Assembly: GCA_020747015.1 (NCBI GenBank) | Contig: JAGTJM010000111.1 | Coordinates: forward strand, 1-64,000 | DNA length: 64,000 nt | From: Pyrenochaeta sp. MPI-SDFR-AT-0127 | Taxonomy: Eukaryota > Ascomycota > Dothideomycetes > Pleosporales > Cucurbitariaceae | Direction: 5' to 3' | In this document: piece by piece, positions 11,370 through 20,949 of the stretch | How positions within the stretch are numbered: the stretch's first letter is position 1 | Layout: the number at the start of each line of letters is the position of its first letter | Made by a program: the position numbers and the translations under genes | Notes under the pieces: generated by a model | Seen by the model: the letters and a program-made list of their open reading frames with translations, nothing else | Databases searched by the model: none | What the model was told of the DNA's origin: nothing

Positions 11370-12172
11370 ATGCACTTCACTTGTCGTACGGTTCTGCTGG
11401 CTGGCCTTTTACAGTCTGTAAGAGGCATGGCTATGGACAATCTTATAGTAGAATTCAACACGGCAGTCGCTAGTGGCGGTGTTGGCATCCCAGTAGAGCG
11501 TGAGTTGCTATCTACGCCGTGCACAGCAACATAACCCTAACATGTAGGCCTCGCAGCCACTATAGACCCTGCCGTGGCGGTAAGGATAGGCACAGAGCAG
11601 AGGCTTCCCGGCTCCTACACGCTCCTTCTGGCTGATGAGGCCAGATGCAATGCATCCTCGCCGTCCCTTTGCTCTATGCAGTCGGGTCTGGTGTCCTCCT
11701 ATCAGCCAACTATCCTCGCTGGCAAGATGGTGTACGAGCTTGTTTACTCAAGCAAGCCCTCCTCGCAGGCACCTTACGCCATGGAATTGCCAGCTAGTAA
11801 CCTCTCTCTACTAGATGGCTCTACACAGCTTCTTCTTAACACAACGGATGGCCAACCTCAGGACCCGGCAGCGTTGTTGGTGGAGCCGTGGGTTGCCTAC
11901 ACACCGTCGCAGGGAACGTGTACAATGCATCAAGCGAACAGGATGTAAAAAGAAGCCTAGAACAATCAAAGAGCAAGAAACCTACTAGGACTAGGTCTGA
12001 GAAAGCGCGCAAAACTCGAGAGGTTAGGCCCAAGTCAACAAGGCCGGCTATGAATATTACTGTAAACTTTGGCAGCGAGAACGAGAACGAGAACAAGAAT
12101 CACGGCGAGTTACTACACAGCACGCCTCTTGTCTGGCTTTCTGTAGCTCTTGCCGTGTTAGCAGCTGTTTAA
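11370..12172 (+). CDS. Predicted secreted, GPI-anchored protein of unknown function
   Basis: The start ATG at 11370 follows a CT-rich leader (CACAATG). The protein opens with a signal peptide (MHFTCRTVLLAGLLQSVRG). Intron 1 is 11500-11547 (GTGAGT...CCTAACATGTAG, 48 nt, phase 1). Exon 2 gives a Ser/Leu-rich domain with three cysteines (EARCNASSPSLCS and onward). To reach the last frame I place a 65-nt intron at 11797-11861 (GTAACC...TTAAC...CTCAG, phase 1); the weak donor leaves a one-base frameshift near 11865 as the alternative. The C-terminal part has a basic stretch (SKSKKPTRTRSEKARKTRE), an Asn/Glu-rich spacer and a hydrophobic end (PLVWLSVALAVLAAV), the layout of a GPI-attachment signal. 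Predicted length is 229 residues. A cell-wall or surface protein is likely; the family is unknown. Confidence 0.6.
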
Positions 12173-12829
12173 ATTACACAGCGTAGTGTTACAAGCATAT
12201 TATGGATAATCCTCCTTATGTAGTCTTCGCCTAAGACCAGACCCAAAGACTTTATAAGCCGCGGACGCTTGCATCTGAATATCCTGCCTATAGATGCTTA
12301 CATTCAGCAGCGGGGCAACGACAGTATCTCGCACTTTGGCAAGGTTTTTCCAGTTAGACTCAGCCTTTGCCACTTAGGAGACCGTCCTAAAAACGCAGCT
12401 GTAGATAACAGCTACCTATAGTTGGAGAACAGGTAAAAGCTCTTTCTATCTATATCTATTTGCATAGTCTGAGGAACTGCGATGCTAAAACAATTTAGGA
12501 CCATTTTTTCGCGTAATTGCGTCGTAGCGGAGGAACCTAAAAGAGTATTAATACCTGTTTTTACATCTTTGCCCACCAACCCAGTGAAAGCAAGACCTGT
12601 TCATGGCTATCCACTTGACCTTCAGACTAGCCGCCTGAATTTTCCGTCTCTGGATTTGGCGACGCTCCCAAACCACATATACCCCTCTCAGCATCCATTG
12701 GGCCTCCACTCTCGCTAGATAGAAGACAGTTGCTGCAGTGTGCGCGATTTCAGATGGGCGGTCTTAGTAATTCAATTAAACGGCTTATCAACAGGGAACA
12801 GGCGATACTAACATCCTTAGTCGATCTCT
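12173..12829. other. Left flank of gene B, similar to unit 1
   Basis: The stretch 12240-12420 matches unit 1 at 940-1110 (shared GCCGCGG and CAGCCTTTGCCACTT blocks), and minus-strand translation gives a short shared basic peptide (RKRPRLIKS / RCKRPRLIKS type). It may be the C-terminal or 3' region of gene B. No intact frame is present. Confidence 0.35.
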
Positions 12830-14660
12830 CTTATAATCGACGAGCACCGCTCAACCCACGCCCGATCATGGCTACGGAAAATCCGCCTAATAACCCATCT
12901 GCGTCCTTCCTCAACCCTAAAAGTTCCCTCCGCAACCCTATCAGCTCCTGCTCCGCTTGCAGCTTTACCTCGTTATTTCGAGGGCTGTCCCGGCTTCCTA
13001 TCACTTCTACCCACCCTAACTCCCGTAGAATTCGGTTGCTGACACCTTTATGCTCTGTTGGCATCCCAAACCACATTAGCTACTACTCCAAAGCATCCCA
13101 ACGTCCAACTTACTAATCTTTTTCGTCATTTCCGGAATACGAAGCACCATTCCATCATCTTCTTTCCACGGAAATGCGTCTGGCTTGAAAAACCAGAGCA
13201 TCCGAGTTACAAGGTTGGCTGCTAACAACTCTAGATCCCTTTTAGCACCTTTATCAAAACTACGTGTATTCGGTAGCACGCAAGGTGTAACCGATGAAGC
13301 GCAGATGGTAACAGAGTTATATAAACTATATAATAGGAACCTATACTCTATAAATACCTATATTAATACCATTTCTTTCTATATAGATACCTGGCCATCT
13401 GGCTATTAAACTCATCTTCTATAATTTCCTCATATCTTGCCTTCATATCTCTATCTGTATCCCTTACCTTAATACCTTAAAACTAAACTCTAGGTTGTAA
13501 AATTAGCCTCGTAAAGTCCCGTACAAGATATACATGATTACTATCCTTACCAGCTAGTGTCTGGGCTGAATCTACTACCATCTGACATACCTGTTCAAAA
13601 TCTAACTCTGGACCACTAGACATATCCTTATCTCTGAATTGGTAGTACAGCCCTAGCGTGTATGCATTAGCAAAAGACCTATTAATAATTAGCATGCATC
13701 GGAGCTCCGGCCACGGCCTAACCTGTACAACCCCTCCCTTCAAGTCCCGACCCATAATAATATACTCGTCGCAGTTTTTCGCCCATTATTGGTAACGTGG
13801 ATCGATTAATGTACGCTCACTACTCGCCTCGACAAAATCAAGTATATCCTGTACTCGAAACACAGTTACACCCGGAGTGGCAGTCAGCCTCATGAGATCG
13901 AAGATTACGAAGCTAACCCGATCTCCTTCTCCCTGCTCTCGTGACTTTTGGCCTGTCAAATGAAGAGTCTATTCTAGTATTAGACTTATCGATGTAAACT
14001 TCGTTCTTATGTCTTTTCCAGTCTTCATTTTTATATCTGATTTTCCCAGGTGCCTCCCTACAGACCGTACGAAGGCTCGCACAGTAACTCGCTGCCGATA
14101 TACGTTGTCAAACACTACTTCACGTACATTTGAGTCGTAGACTCCAGCCTGAGCTGTGGCACTTGTTTATGTGCACGGAAGAGTAGAGTATGCTGAGTAG
14201 GTATAGGATTGGCCTTGACCTTTTCCAAAACTACTCTTGGTGAGTATATTGCCAAAAACCATTGCTGGGGGCTTATACATTCAGCCTAATCGAGAGCACG
14301 CTCAACTTCCTTTAATGCTGCAGCCGCATCGTGTGGTTCGTCTTGTGCCAGTAATCTCTCTATAGCTTCCTGACATACTTTTGCAATAGTAGAAAGCTTA
14401 TCCGTTACTACTTAGAACTCATCAAGTGTACGAGGGTGTAAAGCTGGAAACTGCTCCTGTACTTTCTTGAGGCGGTCTTAGACAAGCCGCGCTACGTCAG
14501 GTGAGCCTGGTAACGTCATATCTAAGAGCTGGTATATAGTTAAGTGGGAGAAGTAAACTATCAAAAGATAAAGACACAAGGCTAAGGGATCTACCCCACC
14601 ACGTGAGCCAAGAGAGCCGCCTGTAACCCCGCACCTTCATCCTCCCCCATAGACCTTAAT
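12830..14660 (-). pseudogene. Gene B of unit 2: unknown protein, RIP-type stops
   Basis: From the ATG at 14519 the minus frame encodes a helical N-terminal part (RLKKVQEQFPALHPRTLDEF), then after one frame change a central domain (VSFVIFDLMRLTATPGVTVF, DEYIIMGRDLKGGVVQVRPW, NRSFANAYTLGLYYQFRDKD). A C-terminal part follows after a clear intron at about 13044-13102 (GTAAGT...GCTAATG...CAACAG, 59 nt), reading HKGVSNRILRELGWVEV. In-frame stops at 14478-14480, 14412-14414, 14286-14288, 13969-13971 and 13786-13788 are all CAA/CAG or TGG turned into TAA/TAG, the RIP signature. Related pieces occur in units 1 and 3. I do not recognise the family. Confidence 0.5.
13044..13102 (-). other. Spliceosomal intron in gene B
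   Basis: On the minus strand the sequence runs GTAAGTTGGA ... GTAGCTAATG ... GCCAACAG. Splicing joins MTKKI to KHKGVSNRIL in a single frame. The unit 1 copy shows the same junction (frame resumes at HKGVSNRLL), so the intron predates the split of the units. Confidence 0.55.
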
Positions 14661-14953
14661 AAATAACGGCTACCGTATACCACTCATAACTAAATACAAT
14701 AGACTTGCCTACCTTCCTATGTATACAAAAACCGGTACATCTCACTTATATCTCGCTGGCCGACTCTATTAATTTAACATCCTTATCTATACTATATAGT
14801 TATCCCTAATACGGGTTCTCCGCATAAGACTTATAATAGTTTTTAAATCTTCTAAGATATTCTGGCATTAGAGAAATGAACTTAAATTATTATTTTTCTA
14901 ATCTTTAAAAAGGAAACTACGCTGTCTTTTAAGTATAGAATAGTCTAACGTAA
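14661..14953. other. Spacer between gene A and gene B
   Basis: About 290 AT-rich bases separate the end of gene A from gene B, both transcribed leftwards. It should contain the gene A 3' region and the gene B promoter. I see no further frame or defined motif. Confidence 0.35.
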
Positions 14954-15247
14954 CTATATATAAGATGATGGCTGGTATACGCTTCCACTCCCACTTGAAT
15001 ATTGTAGGAATATATCCCTAATAGACAGAGAATGACGAAAACTGCCACCAGCCATACTAGCTGTTGCAAATCTTTGTCGTTCTTCTCTCTCTCCCGCTAC
15101 ACTATATTCTACTACTAATTCTGCTATAAACTCATCTAGCTCATCAAGGCCCTTATCGCTGATCTCCTCCCTCATGCGCAAGCTAGGCACTAATGATCTC
15201 TCCCACACACCTACGAACCCTTTCGTGCCTATACTAGTCCTACCAGC
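14954..15247 (-). pseudogene. Gene A, C-terminal segment (third frameshift)
   Basis: The frame reads KYWIAGRTSIGTKGFVGVWE and continues through a charged stretch (EEISDKGLDELDEF) to SSGSGSVYQPSSYI and a stop. It is one frame away from the preceding segment. Unit 3 has an extra base at the junction (CTTATTAAC against CTTTTAAC near 15249), which reads through as MVNKYWIAG, so a single base lost in unit 2 explains the break. It should be read as the C-terminus of gene A rather than as a separate gene. Confidence 0.6.
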
Positions 15248-16323
15248 AATCCAATACTTTTAACCATAGCATAATCGCCATCGCTAATCACACCTTGCGC
15301 TCGGCAGCTCTCAATCAGCTCTTGTATGCCCCAGCTATGCTCTCTTACGTCGCCATCCCCTCCAATTCGCCGGTACGCTCTCCAGATTGCACGGTACAGC
15401 GTCATTGGATTGGTCTTGAACGGGAGGTCTACGTAGTCTGGATGTGCATATACGGCTGAAAACCACATCATCCTGCGCCTAAGGTTCTGTCGGTAGCTTT
15501 GCTTAGTGTGCGCAATCAGCGCACTGCTGGATGGATAGGGTAGGATCCAGTGTGTCACCTGTACAAGGAACAAAAACTCGCTCCACCATTGCTTTACTTT
15601 GCGTCGCCCGAGCTTTCGCTCGATCAGCTCAAAGCTCCGCCGTAGGATCAGCCGGTAGGGCTTGTTCTCCCAGCCCTGTCGCTTATTCCCGTCGTTCCAG
15701 CGAAAGAGAAAATCTAAAAGCTTAGCCGCCTGCTCAAACTGCATTTTATTCCCCGTGACCAGGTGTGGCGGCTGGATTACACCGTTGACTAGAAAAAGAT
15801 CTCGCATACCCTTGTAGCAAAACTTGATCTTGCCATCTTGTTCGCTTGCCTTAGGTGAGAGCTCCTTATGTCGCTTGTCGGCAGCACACATAGCACTCCA
15901 CACATCTGCATCAAATTGCTCAATATTCAGCACATGCAGGTACTCGAGCCATGCTTGACACAGTCGGCGGTTCTCCGACATGTTATACCGCCCGTACCAG
16001 CCCTCGGCCTGGTTAAATCGAACAAACACATCGCGTAAGTCTTTAACCGCTCGCCATCGTCGCTTGTACTCGTCGTGCATAAGTAGCGTCCCAATTAGCA
16101 TATTGTCGCCATGTGGTGGTGCAATTCGACGCGTAGTCCAGTTGAATTTAGGTAGGAACCACCCAAGACCACATCGCTCTATTGTCTCCTGCATCCCTAA
16201 ACCCTCTCGTACCACAACATGGACACCGCGGTTCTGCTCCCATCGGTCCTTATATAGCAGCGACTCTCTCCGCATCATACTACTGCTGTAGCAGAACCGC
16301 AACGCCCGCAGTGCCGCTACCAT
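15229..16323 (-). CDS. Gene A, central segment (364-codon open frame)
   Basis: This open frame continues gene A after two frame changes. Its true upstream part includes EHTLAHTARTYSLPETIV, before the ATG at 16323. It is rich in aromatic and basic residues (WYGRYN, FLPKFNWTTRR, KQWWSEFLFLVQVTHW, RQNLRRRMMWFSAVYAHPDY). No catalytic motif could be assigned. Arg, His and Tyr residues are present but not in a spacing that I can equate with a tyrosine recombinase. The same sequence, with RIP stops, lies in unit 3 at about 21236-22320. Probably not translated on its own; it is part of one protein of about 1,319 residues in the ancestral element. Confidence 0.55.
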   Translation of the reverse strand: MVAALRALRFCYSSSMMRRESLLYKDRWEQNRGVHVVVREGLGMQETIERCGLGWFLPKFNWTTRRIAPPHGDNMLIGTLLMHDEYKRRWRAVKDLRDVFVRFNQAEGWYGRYNMSENRRLCQAWLEYLHVLNIEQFDADVWSAMCAADKRHKELSPKASEQDGKIKFCYKGMRDLFLVNGVIQPPHLVTGNKMQFEQAAKLLDFLFRWNDGNKRQGWENKPYRLILRRSFELIERKLGRRKVKQWWSEFLFLVQVTHWILPYPSSSALIAHTKQSYRQNLRRRMMWFSAVYAHPDYVDLPFKTNPMTLYRAIWRAYRRIGGDGDVREHSWGIQELIESCRAQGVISDGDYAMVKSIGLLVGLV

Positions 16324-16325
16324 AA

Positions 16326-16673
16326 CTATGGTCTCCGGCAGCGAGTACGTCCTGGCGGTATGCGCAAGTGTATGCTCAAAGAGGAAGCAGTATTTATTAA
16401 TCTGCGCATATAAGAACCAAGGAGCTCTTTGGTGGGCACGATGTAGTACGGTAGTGGTCCAACCGCATCGTCAATCGTATCATCGTACAGGTCCCATTGG
16501 CACCACAGCTCGTTGATCTGGTCTATCATGCTCATTGAGATGCGATGCTCTTCACGGATCCCATACGACTTCCACCGGTTGTCTACTAAGTTCGCGTGCG
16601 CACGCCTTTTGCCGTGTAGGTATGCTAGCTGACACACCTTACTTAAAAGTTCACGCCACCCCCCTGTTGCCAC
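16326..16673 (-). pseudogene. Gene A, linking segment between frameshifts 1 and 2
   Basis: In the frame one base away from the long N-terminal frame, this piece reads LSKVCQLAYLHGKRRAHANL and continues to VPTKELL. Unit 3 shows one extra A in the A-run opposite 16645-16648, joining VNF to LSKVC in one frame. It also shows one extra base opposite 16418/16419, joining KELL to FLYAQINKYCF. Both are therefore single-base losses in unit 2, or errors in this assembly. Confidence 0.6.
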
Positions 16674-18910
16674 AGAGACCGAACGTAGCCTGGGTCAAGC
16701 GCGAGGTTTTCGAGTGCATCATGATGGAAGACGTACGTCTTAGATGTGTCGAAAGGTGTTTTGATGAGCGCGTAGAACTGCGAGTACACCAATCCATCCA
16801 TGTTTTCCTGTCCATGCGGTACAGCGAACAGTGTCTGCCCCGTTGAATCTCGCGTCATTGCCCATTGGTAAGTCGTCACTCTGGGACTTCCTCTTGCATG
16901 CTTTCTATCTGCTAGAAGTACTACCCGCTTGTCCGCGTAGGCCTTGAGACAGCACCGCCGCCACAAATATACCTCCGCTTCGTTGCTGTCAGGTATAGTA
17001 TCATAGGGAAGCGCGCTATCTTCAGAGGTCACCTGCTTGCCAAGGTCAACATACGTTCGGTCCTTGCTATAGAATTGTTCATCCGTTGCCTGTTCCCAGC
17101 AACGCTGCCATCGCGTGTACGCCGAAGGCAGACTACTACCCATGTACTCGAGCTTGGTGTTTTTGGCGTGCATAAACAGCGTAGCGTCGCTAAACCTCTC
17201 AAAACCAGGGTTGTCAGCCACTCTCTCACGAATCCGACTCCATAGCAAGTCAAGGTGCTGTGGCTGGAGCACGTATCTTAGAAGCTGTTCTCTCGCCGAT
17301 TCTTTTCTCGCGAAACTCTCTGTAGATAGTGCCAATGCATCGAGTTTCACGACATGCGCTGAGACAGGGAGATGCTGAAGCACGTTGGACGAACCTATCA
17401 CCTCAGTCAGGGTAGGGATAAGGACCGCATCGTACCAGAGTTCCTGGTCCTGCGTACCAAGGAAATTGGAATGTCGGTACTGGCTTTCAAGGCGTAGGCT
17501 AGGGAAAAAAATATAAATAAACAAAGACTCCAACCCAACAACAGAACCAAAACAATAATGGGGTATCTTATGCAAAGGAACATTTCGTTGTGTGACTTCA
17601 TTACGCTTATCATAGGCAGATACAGAAAGACTGAAATGTATGTCTGCCGCTAAGTTGAGGAAGGAATGGGACCGAGGAAGCCAGTTAATACCAAGCCGAG
17701 CCACTCCAAGGCTACTGGGGAAACAACAAAGACTGTCGATATCAAACGTAGTCTGTGCCGCTCGCTGCTTAGCACTAGTTTGATGCTGCGAGAGACATAG
17801 GTTGGCTGGTAAATTACTTTCCGAGCCTCGCGCAATGCCTTCAAAAATACCACGACAGTCTAGGCCAGCTGGCAGATCCACAGGCTTCATTAGCTTTGGA
17901 TCGCCTAGTACATCCGGTAAGGGTGTTCGTCCCTCCCCTTCACCGCGTATCAGCTGCGTAATCTGCTGTATTGATGAGCACGCAGGATGTACATCACCGC
18001 GCTGATGGTGAGCTTGGTGCGTTCGCTCTGCCTCGCTGTGCTGTTCGTGAGTACAGCCCTGAAAATTACGAAGTTGCTTCGCGAGCTTAACAACTGTGCT
18101 CTCCTCGGCGTTATGCGGTAGAGTACTATCTGCTGGCGATTCAGCACGCGTCGGTGTCGCACTCAACGTCGTACATTGAACCTGCTGGAGTGTTGGTGCC
18201 CTTACTACCGTAGGCTCAGCGCTAGCTGCATTTGACCCAGCGCGAGGCGACCGGGGCTGTGGTGCTGCTTGCATCCATGAGAGTAGCATATTTGTCTGGG
18301 TAGGGAAGCTCTCCCGTGGACGTCCCGAATTTGATTGTGCACGTGTGCGCTCACTAGGTGTACTAAGCAGAGGTCGCGCACATTGAATTCGAGGTGCTCC
18401 TTTGCCTGGCGTATCAGTCACATTATTTTCTACTCCATCATATGTCCCCATGGCGTCCCTGCATGGCGCGAGCACGGGTTCCAAATCTTCTCCGCCCGGT
18501 ACTGCCATGGGCTGTATCTCGGCCATTCTCCTCTGGATGGCAGCCTCGTACTCGTCTTGCTCATGGCGCAGCTCGTTTTCCTCTTCTATAGCCTTCCTAG
18601 CCTGTACATTAAAATCCTCGCCCAAATTGCACTCCTCGACAGACTGTACAATATTCGCCCACGTCTCCTCAGGCCTGCTTTCTTCGTTGTGTACCGGCTC
18701 TATGGGAATAGCGATATTCGACGAAATACGAAGGTTCGATCTAGGGTCAGTCTCAGTAGGCACGCCGCTGTAGAGGTTCGGCTGGTACGCGATAAACTCG
18801 ACTGGCGCTATCCGTTGCGTTTTTTGTAGGTATCGCATACGATCACTTTGTTTCTTAGCGTCTAGAGCTTCAAGCTTGCTTTCATATTTCCTGGGGCGTC
18901 CTCTAGGCAT
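16643..18910 (-). CDS. Gene A, N-terminal 755 residues: AT-hook protein
   Basis: The protein starts MPRGRPRKYESK, an AT-hook (GRPRK) expected to bind the minor groove of AT-rich DNA, followed by a basic helical segment (KKQSDRMRYLQKTQR). Residues of about 110-150 form an acidic coiled stretch (EEENELRHEQDEYEAAIQ). Residues 160-300 are Pro/Ser/Thr-rich and probably disordered. A conserved folded part follows (FDIDSLCCFPSSLGVARLGI; VPLHKIPHYCFG; IYIFFPSL; VYSQFYALIK; ALENLALDP), all shared with the divergent unit 1. No RIP-type stop is present over 2.27 kb, in contrast to gene B and unit 3. The frame ends early because of a one-base loss near 16646. Family unknown; a DNA-binding replication or transposition protein is a guess from its context. 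Confidence 0.7.
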   Translation of the reverse strand: MPRGRPRKYESKLEALDAKKQSDRMRYLQKTQRIAPVEFIAYQPNLYSGVPTETDPRSNLRISSNIAIPIEPVHNEESRPEETWANIVQSVEECNLGEDFNVQARKAIEEENELRHEQDEYEAAIQRRMAEIQPMAVPGGEDLEPVLAPCRDAMGTYDGVENNVTDTPGKGAPRIQCARPLLSTPSERTRAQSNSGRPRESFPTQTNMLLSWMQAAPQPRSPRAGSNAASAEPTVVRAPTLQQVQCTTLSATPTRAESPADSTLPHNAEESTVVKLAKQLRNFQGCTHEQHSEAERTHQAHHQRGDVHPACSSIQQITQLIRGEGEGRTPLPDVLGDPKLMKPVDLPAGLDCRGIFEGIARGSESNLPANLCLSQHQTSAKQRAAQTTFDIDSLCCFPSSLGVARLGINWLPRSHSFLNLAADIHFSLSVSAYDKRNEVTQRNVPLHKIPHYCFGSVVGLESLFIYIFFPSLRLESQYRHSNFLGTQDQELWYDAVLIPTLTEVIGSSNVLQHLPVSAHVVKLDALALSTESFARKESAREQLLRYVLQPQHLDLLWSRIRERVADNPGFERFSDATLFMHAKNTKLEYMGSSLPSAYTRWQRCWEQATDEQFYSKDRTYVDLGKQVTSEDSALPYDTIPDSNEAEVYLWRRCCLKAYADKRVVLLADRKHARGSPRVTTYQWAMTRDSTGQTLFAVPHGQENMDGLVYSQFYALIKTPFDTSKTYVFHHDALENLALDPGYVRSLWQQGGGVNF

Positions 18911-19709
18911 AGCAGCAGTTGTAGGTAGGTCACTTTAAGAACAGGGCGAAGATGCAGTAATATCGAGCTGCTTCAGGGAGCACTTCGGAGCCCCTGAAAC
19001 CTTATTTGCTTTTTAAGGTCTCTTCCAACACAGATTGAATTTACCATAATCTTACATACGCGGCAGTAGAGAAGACTCATAACTTTGGCACATATGCATG
19101 CTCTCGCGCAGCGTTGTAGGTAGGTTCTGTAGTCTGCATTTCGCCGCTACTAGCTTGCATTGCTTATTTCGCCCGCAACCACAAGAACACTACCCTTTCA
19201 GTAGCGATAACTCAACAACAGCACCTCGCAGAGTAGAAACAAGACTAGCAATAAGGTCCTAATGCCGTATACTATAGATTAAGCCTACATGATTCTAAAA
19301 GATCTGAACTTTTCCGAATTAAATCTGTTTTGGGAATTCCGAAATAAATACCTTTTAGGCGTAGCGTCAAAACAAATGCGCCAGTAGGTAGCTATTCTAT
19401 CTCTACACGCACTTTGAATACTATATTGCTACATATGCAAGTATAGAAAACGCTCCTTCCTATCTCTCTGAATGTCCTAGGCACCTACATATAGTCTCAC
19501 ATAGCGTTGAGTGCAGGTTGCTAAAGCCTACGTTCTCTCGTTGCTGCTAGCTTGCCTTACCCGTTTGGGCCACCATAGTGAAAACACCACCCTTCAACAG
19601 TCATAACTCAACAACAACACCTTGTAGAGCAAAAAGAAGACTATTGATAGGATCCTGTTATCGGATTCTATAAGATAGGCTTAAAAAAATAGCTAAATTT
19701 TTTTTGACC
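18911..19709. promoter_or_regulatory. Gene A upstream region and right end of unit 2
   Basis: Eight hundred bases lie between the gene A start and the terminal 24-bp repeat. They contain two diverged direct repeats (about 19146-19288 and 19543-19684; shared GCTAGCTTGC, ATAACTCAACAACA, AGACTA and TATA-AGATTAAGCC/TAGGCTT blocks, spacing 397 bases). Position and repetition suggest promoter or terminal recognition sites, but this is inference. Confidence 0.4.
19146..19684. repeat. Two diverged subterminal direct repeats of about 142 bp
   Basis: Copies at 19146-19288 and 19543-19684 align along their length with many substitutions; ATAACTCAACAACA is almost perfect in both. The same pair, RIP-mutated, is present near the right end of unit 3. 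Iterated subterminal motifs are typical of transposase binding sites in DNA transposons. Confidence 0.55.
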
Positions 19710-19733
19710 CTATAGTAATTTCACCTATTCATG
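19710..19733 (+). repeat. 24-bp direct repeat, copy 2 (junction of units 2 and 3)
   Basis: Identical to the copy at 7837-7860. It is preceded by a T-run and GACC, and followed immediately by the start of unit 3 inside gene B. Confidence 0.75.
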
Positions 19734-20949
19734 TCTCAACCTATAATAATATACTTATTATAGTTTTTCGCCTATTATTAGTAACGTAGATTAATTAATA
19801 TACGCTCACTACTCGCCTTAATAAAATTAAGTATATCCTATACTTAAAATATAGTTATACCCAGAGTAGTAGTTAGCCTTATAAGATTAAAGATTATGAA
19901 GCTAACCTAATCTCCTTCTCCCTACTCTCGTAACTTTTAGCCTATTAAATAAAGAGTCTATTCTAGTATTAGACTTATTAATGTAAACTTCGTTCTTATA
20001 TCTTTTCTAGTCTTTATTTTTATATCTAATTTTCCTAGGTACCTCCCTATAGACTATACGAAGGCTTGTATAGTAACTCGCTGCTAATATACGTTATTAA
20101 ATACTACTTCACGTACATTTAAGTCGTAGACTCTAGCCTAAGCTATAACACTATATTTATGTGCACGGAAGAGTAGAGTATACTAAGTAGGTATAGGATT
20201 AGCCTTAACCTTTTCTAAAACTACTCTTAGTAAGTATATTACTAAAAACTATTACTAGGGGCTTATATATTCAGCCTAATCGAGAGCACGCTTAACTTCC
20301 TTTAATACTGCAGCCGTATTATATAGTTCGTCTTATACTAGTAATCTCTCTATAGCTTCCTAATATACTTTTATAATAGTAGAAAGCTTATCTATTACTA
20401 CTTAGAACTTATTAAGTATATAAGGGTGTAAAGCTAGAAACTACTCCTATACTTTCTTAAGGCGGTCTTAGATAAGCCGCGCTACGTTAGGTAAGCCTAG
20501 TAATATTATATCTAAGAGCTAGTATATAGTTAAGTAGGAGAAGTAAACTATTAAAAGATAAAGATATAAGGCTAAGAGATCTACCCTACTATATAGCTAA
20601 GAGAGCCGCCTATAACCCATACCTTTATCCTCCCCTATAGACCTTAATAAATAACGGCTACCGTATACTACTTATAACTAAATATAATAGACTTGCCTAC
20701 CTTCCTATATATATAAAAACTAGTATATCTTACTTATATCTCGCTGGCCGACTCTATTAATTAAATATCCTTATCTATACTATATAGTTATCCCTAATAC
20801 GGGTTCTCCGTATAAGACTTATAATAGTTTTTAAATCTTCTAAGATATTCTAGTATTAGAGAAATAAACTTAAATTATTATTTTTCTAATCTTTAAAAAG
20901 GAAACTACGCTATCTTTTAAGTATAGAATAGTCTAATATAACTATATAT

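Larger units (their letters stand above)
7861..19733 (-). mobile_element. Unit 2 of the undescribed AT-hook element, with possible cargo
   Basis: This 11.9-kb stretch lies between two copies of the 24-bp direct repeat. It holds, left to right, an 18-bp minisatellite, an AT-rich RIP block, an RG-rich tandem-repeat relic, a predicted GPI-anchored protein gene, gene B and gene A. The right boundary is firm because unit 3 shares it. The left boundary at the first 24-bp repeat is an inference: unit 3 does not extend that far left and could equally mean that the element proper starts near 12.2 kb. No integrase, transposase or helicase signature was recognised. Confidence 0.4.
13744..19733 (-). repeat. 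Duplicated 6-kb block, less mutated copy
   Basis: This block corresponds base for base, apart from RIP transitions and a handful of one-base indels, to 19733-25714. It begins inside gene B and ends in the 24-bp repeat. It holds the 3' part of the locus in plus orientation: the N-terminal half of gene B, all of gene A and the gene A upstream region. Confidence 0.9.

Noticed and set aside
16535..18829. Plus-strand frames antisense to gene A (up to 164 codons)
   Set aside because: They are reverse-strand shadows of a conserved minus-strand protein.
14954..18910. Gene A as a Starship 'captain' (DUF3435 tyrosine recombinase)
   Set aside because: No DUF3435 sequence pattern or convincing R-H-R-Y arrangement could be recognised; an AT-hook N-terminus is not typical of captains.
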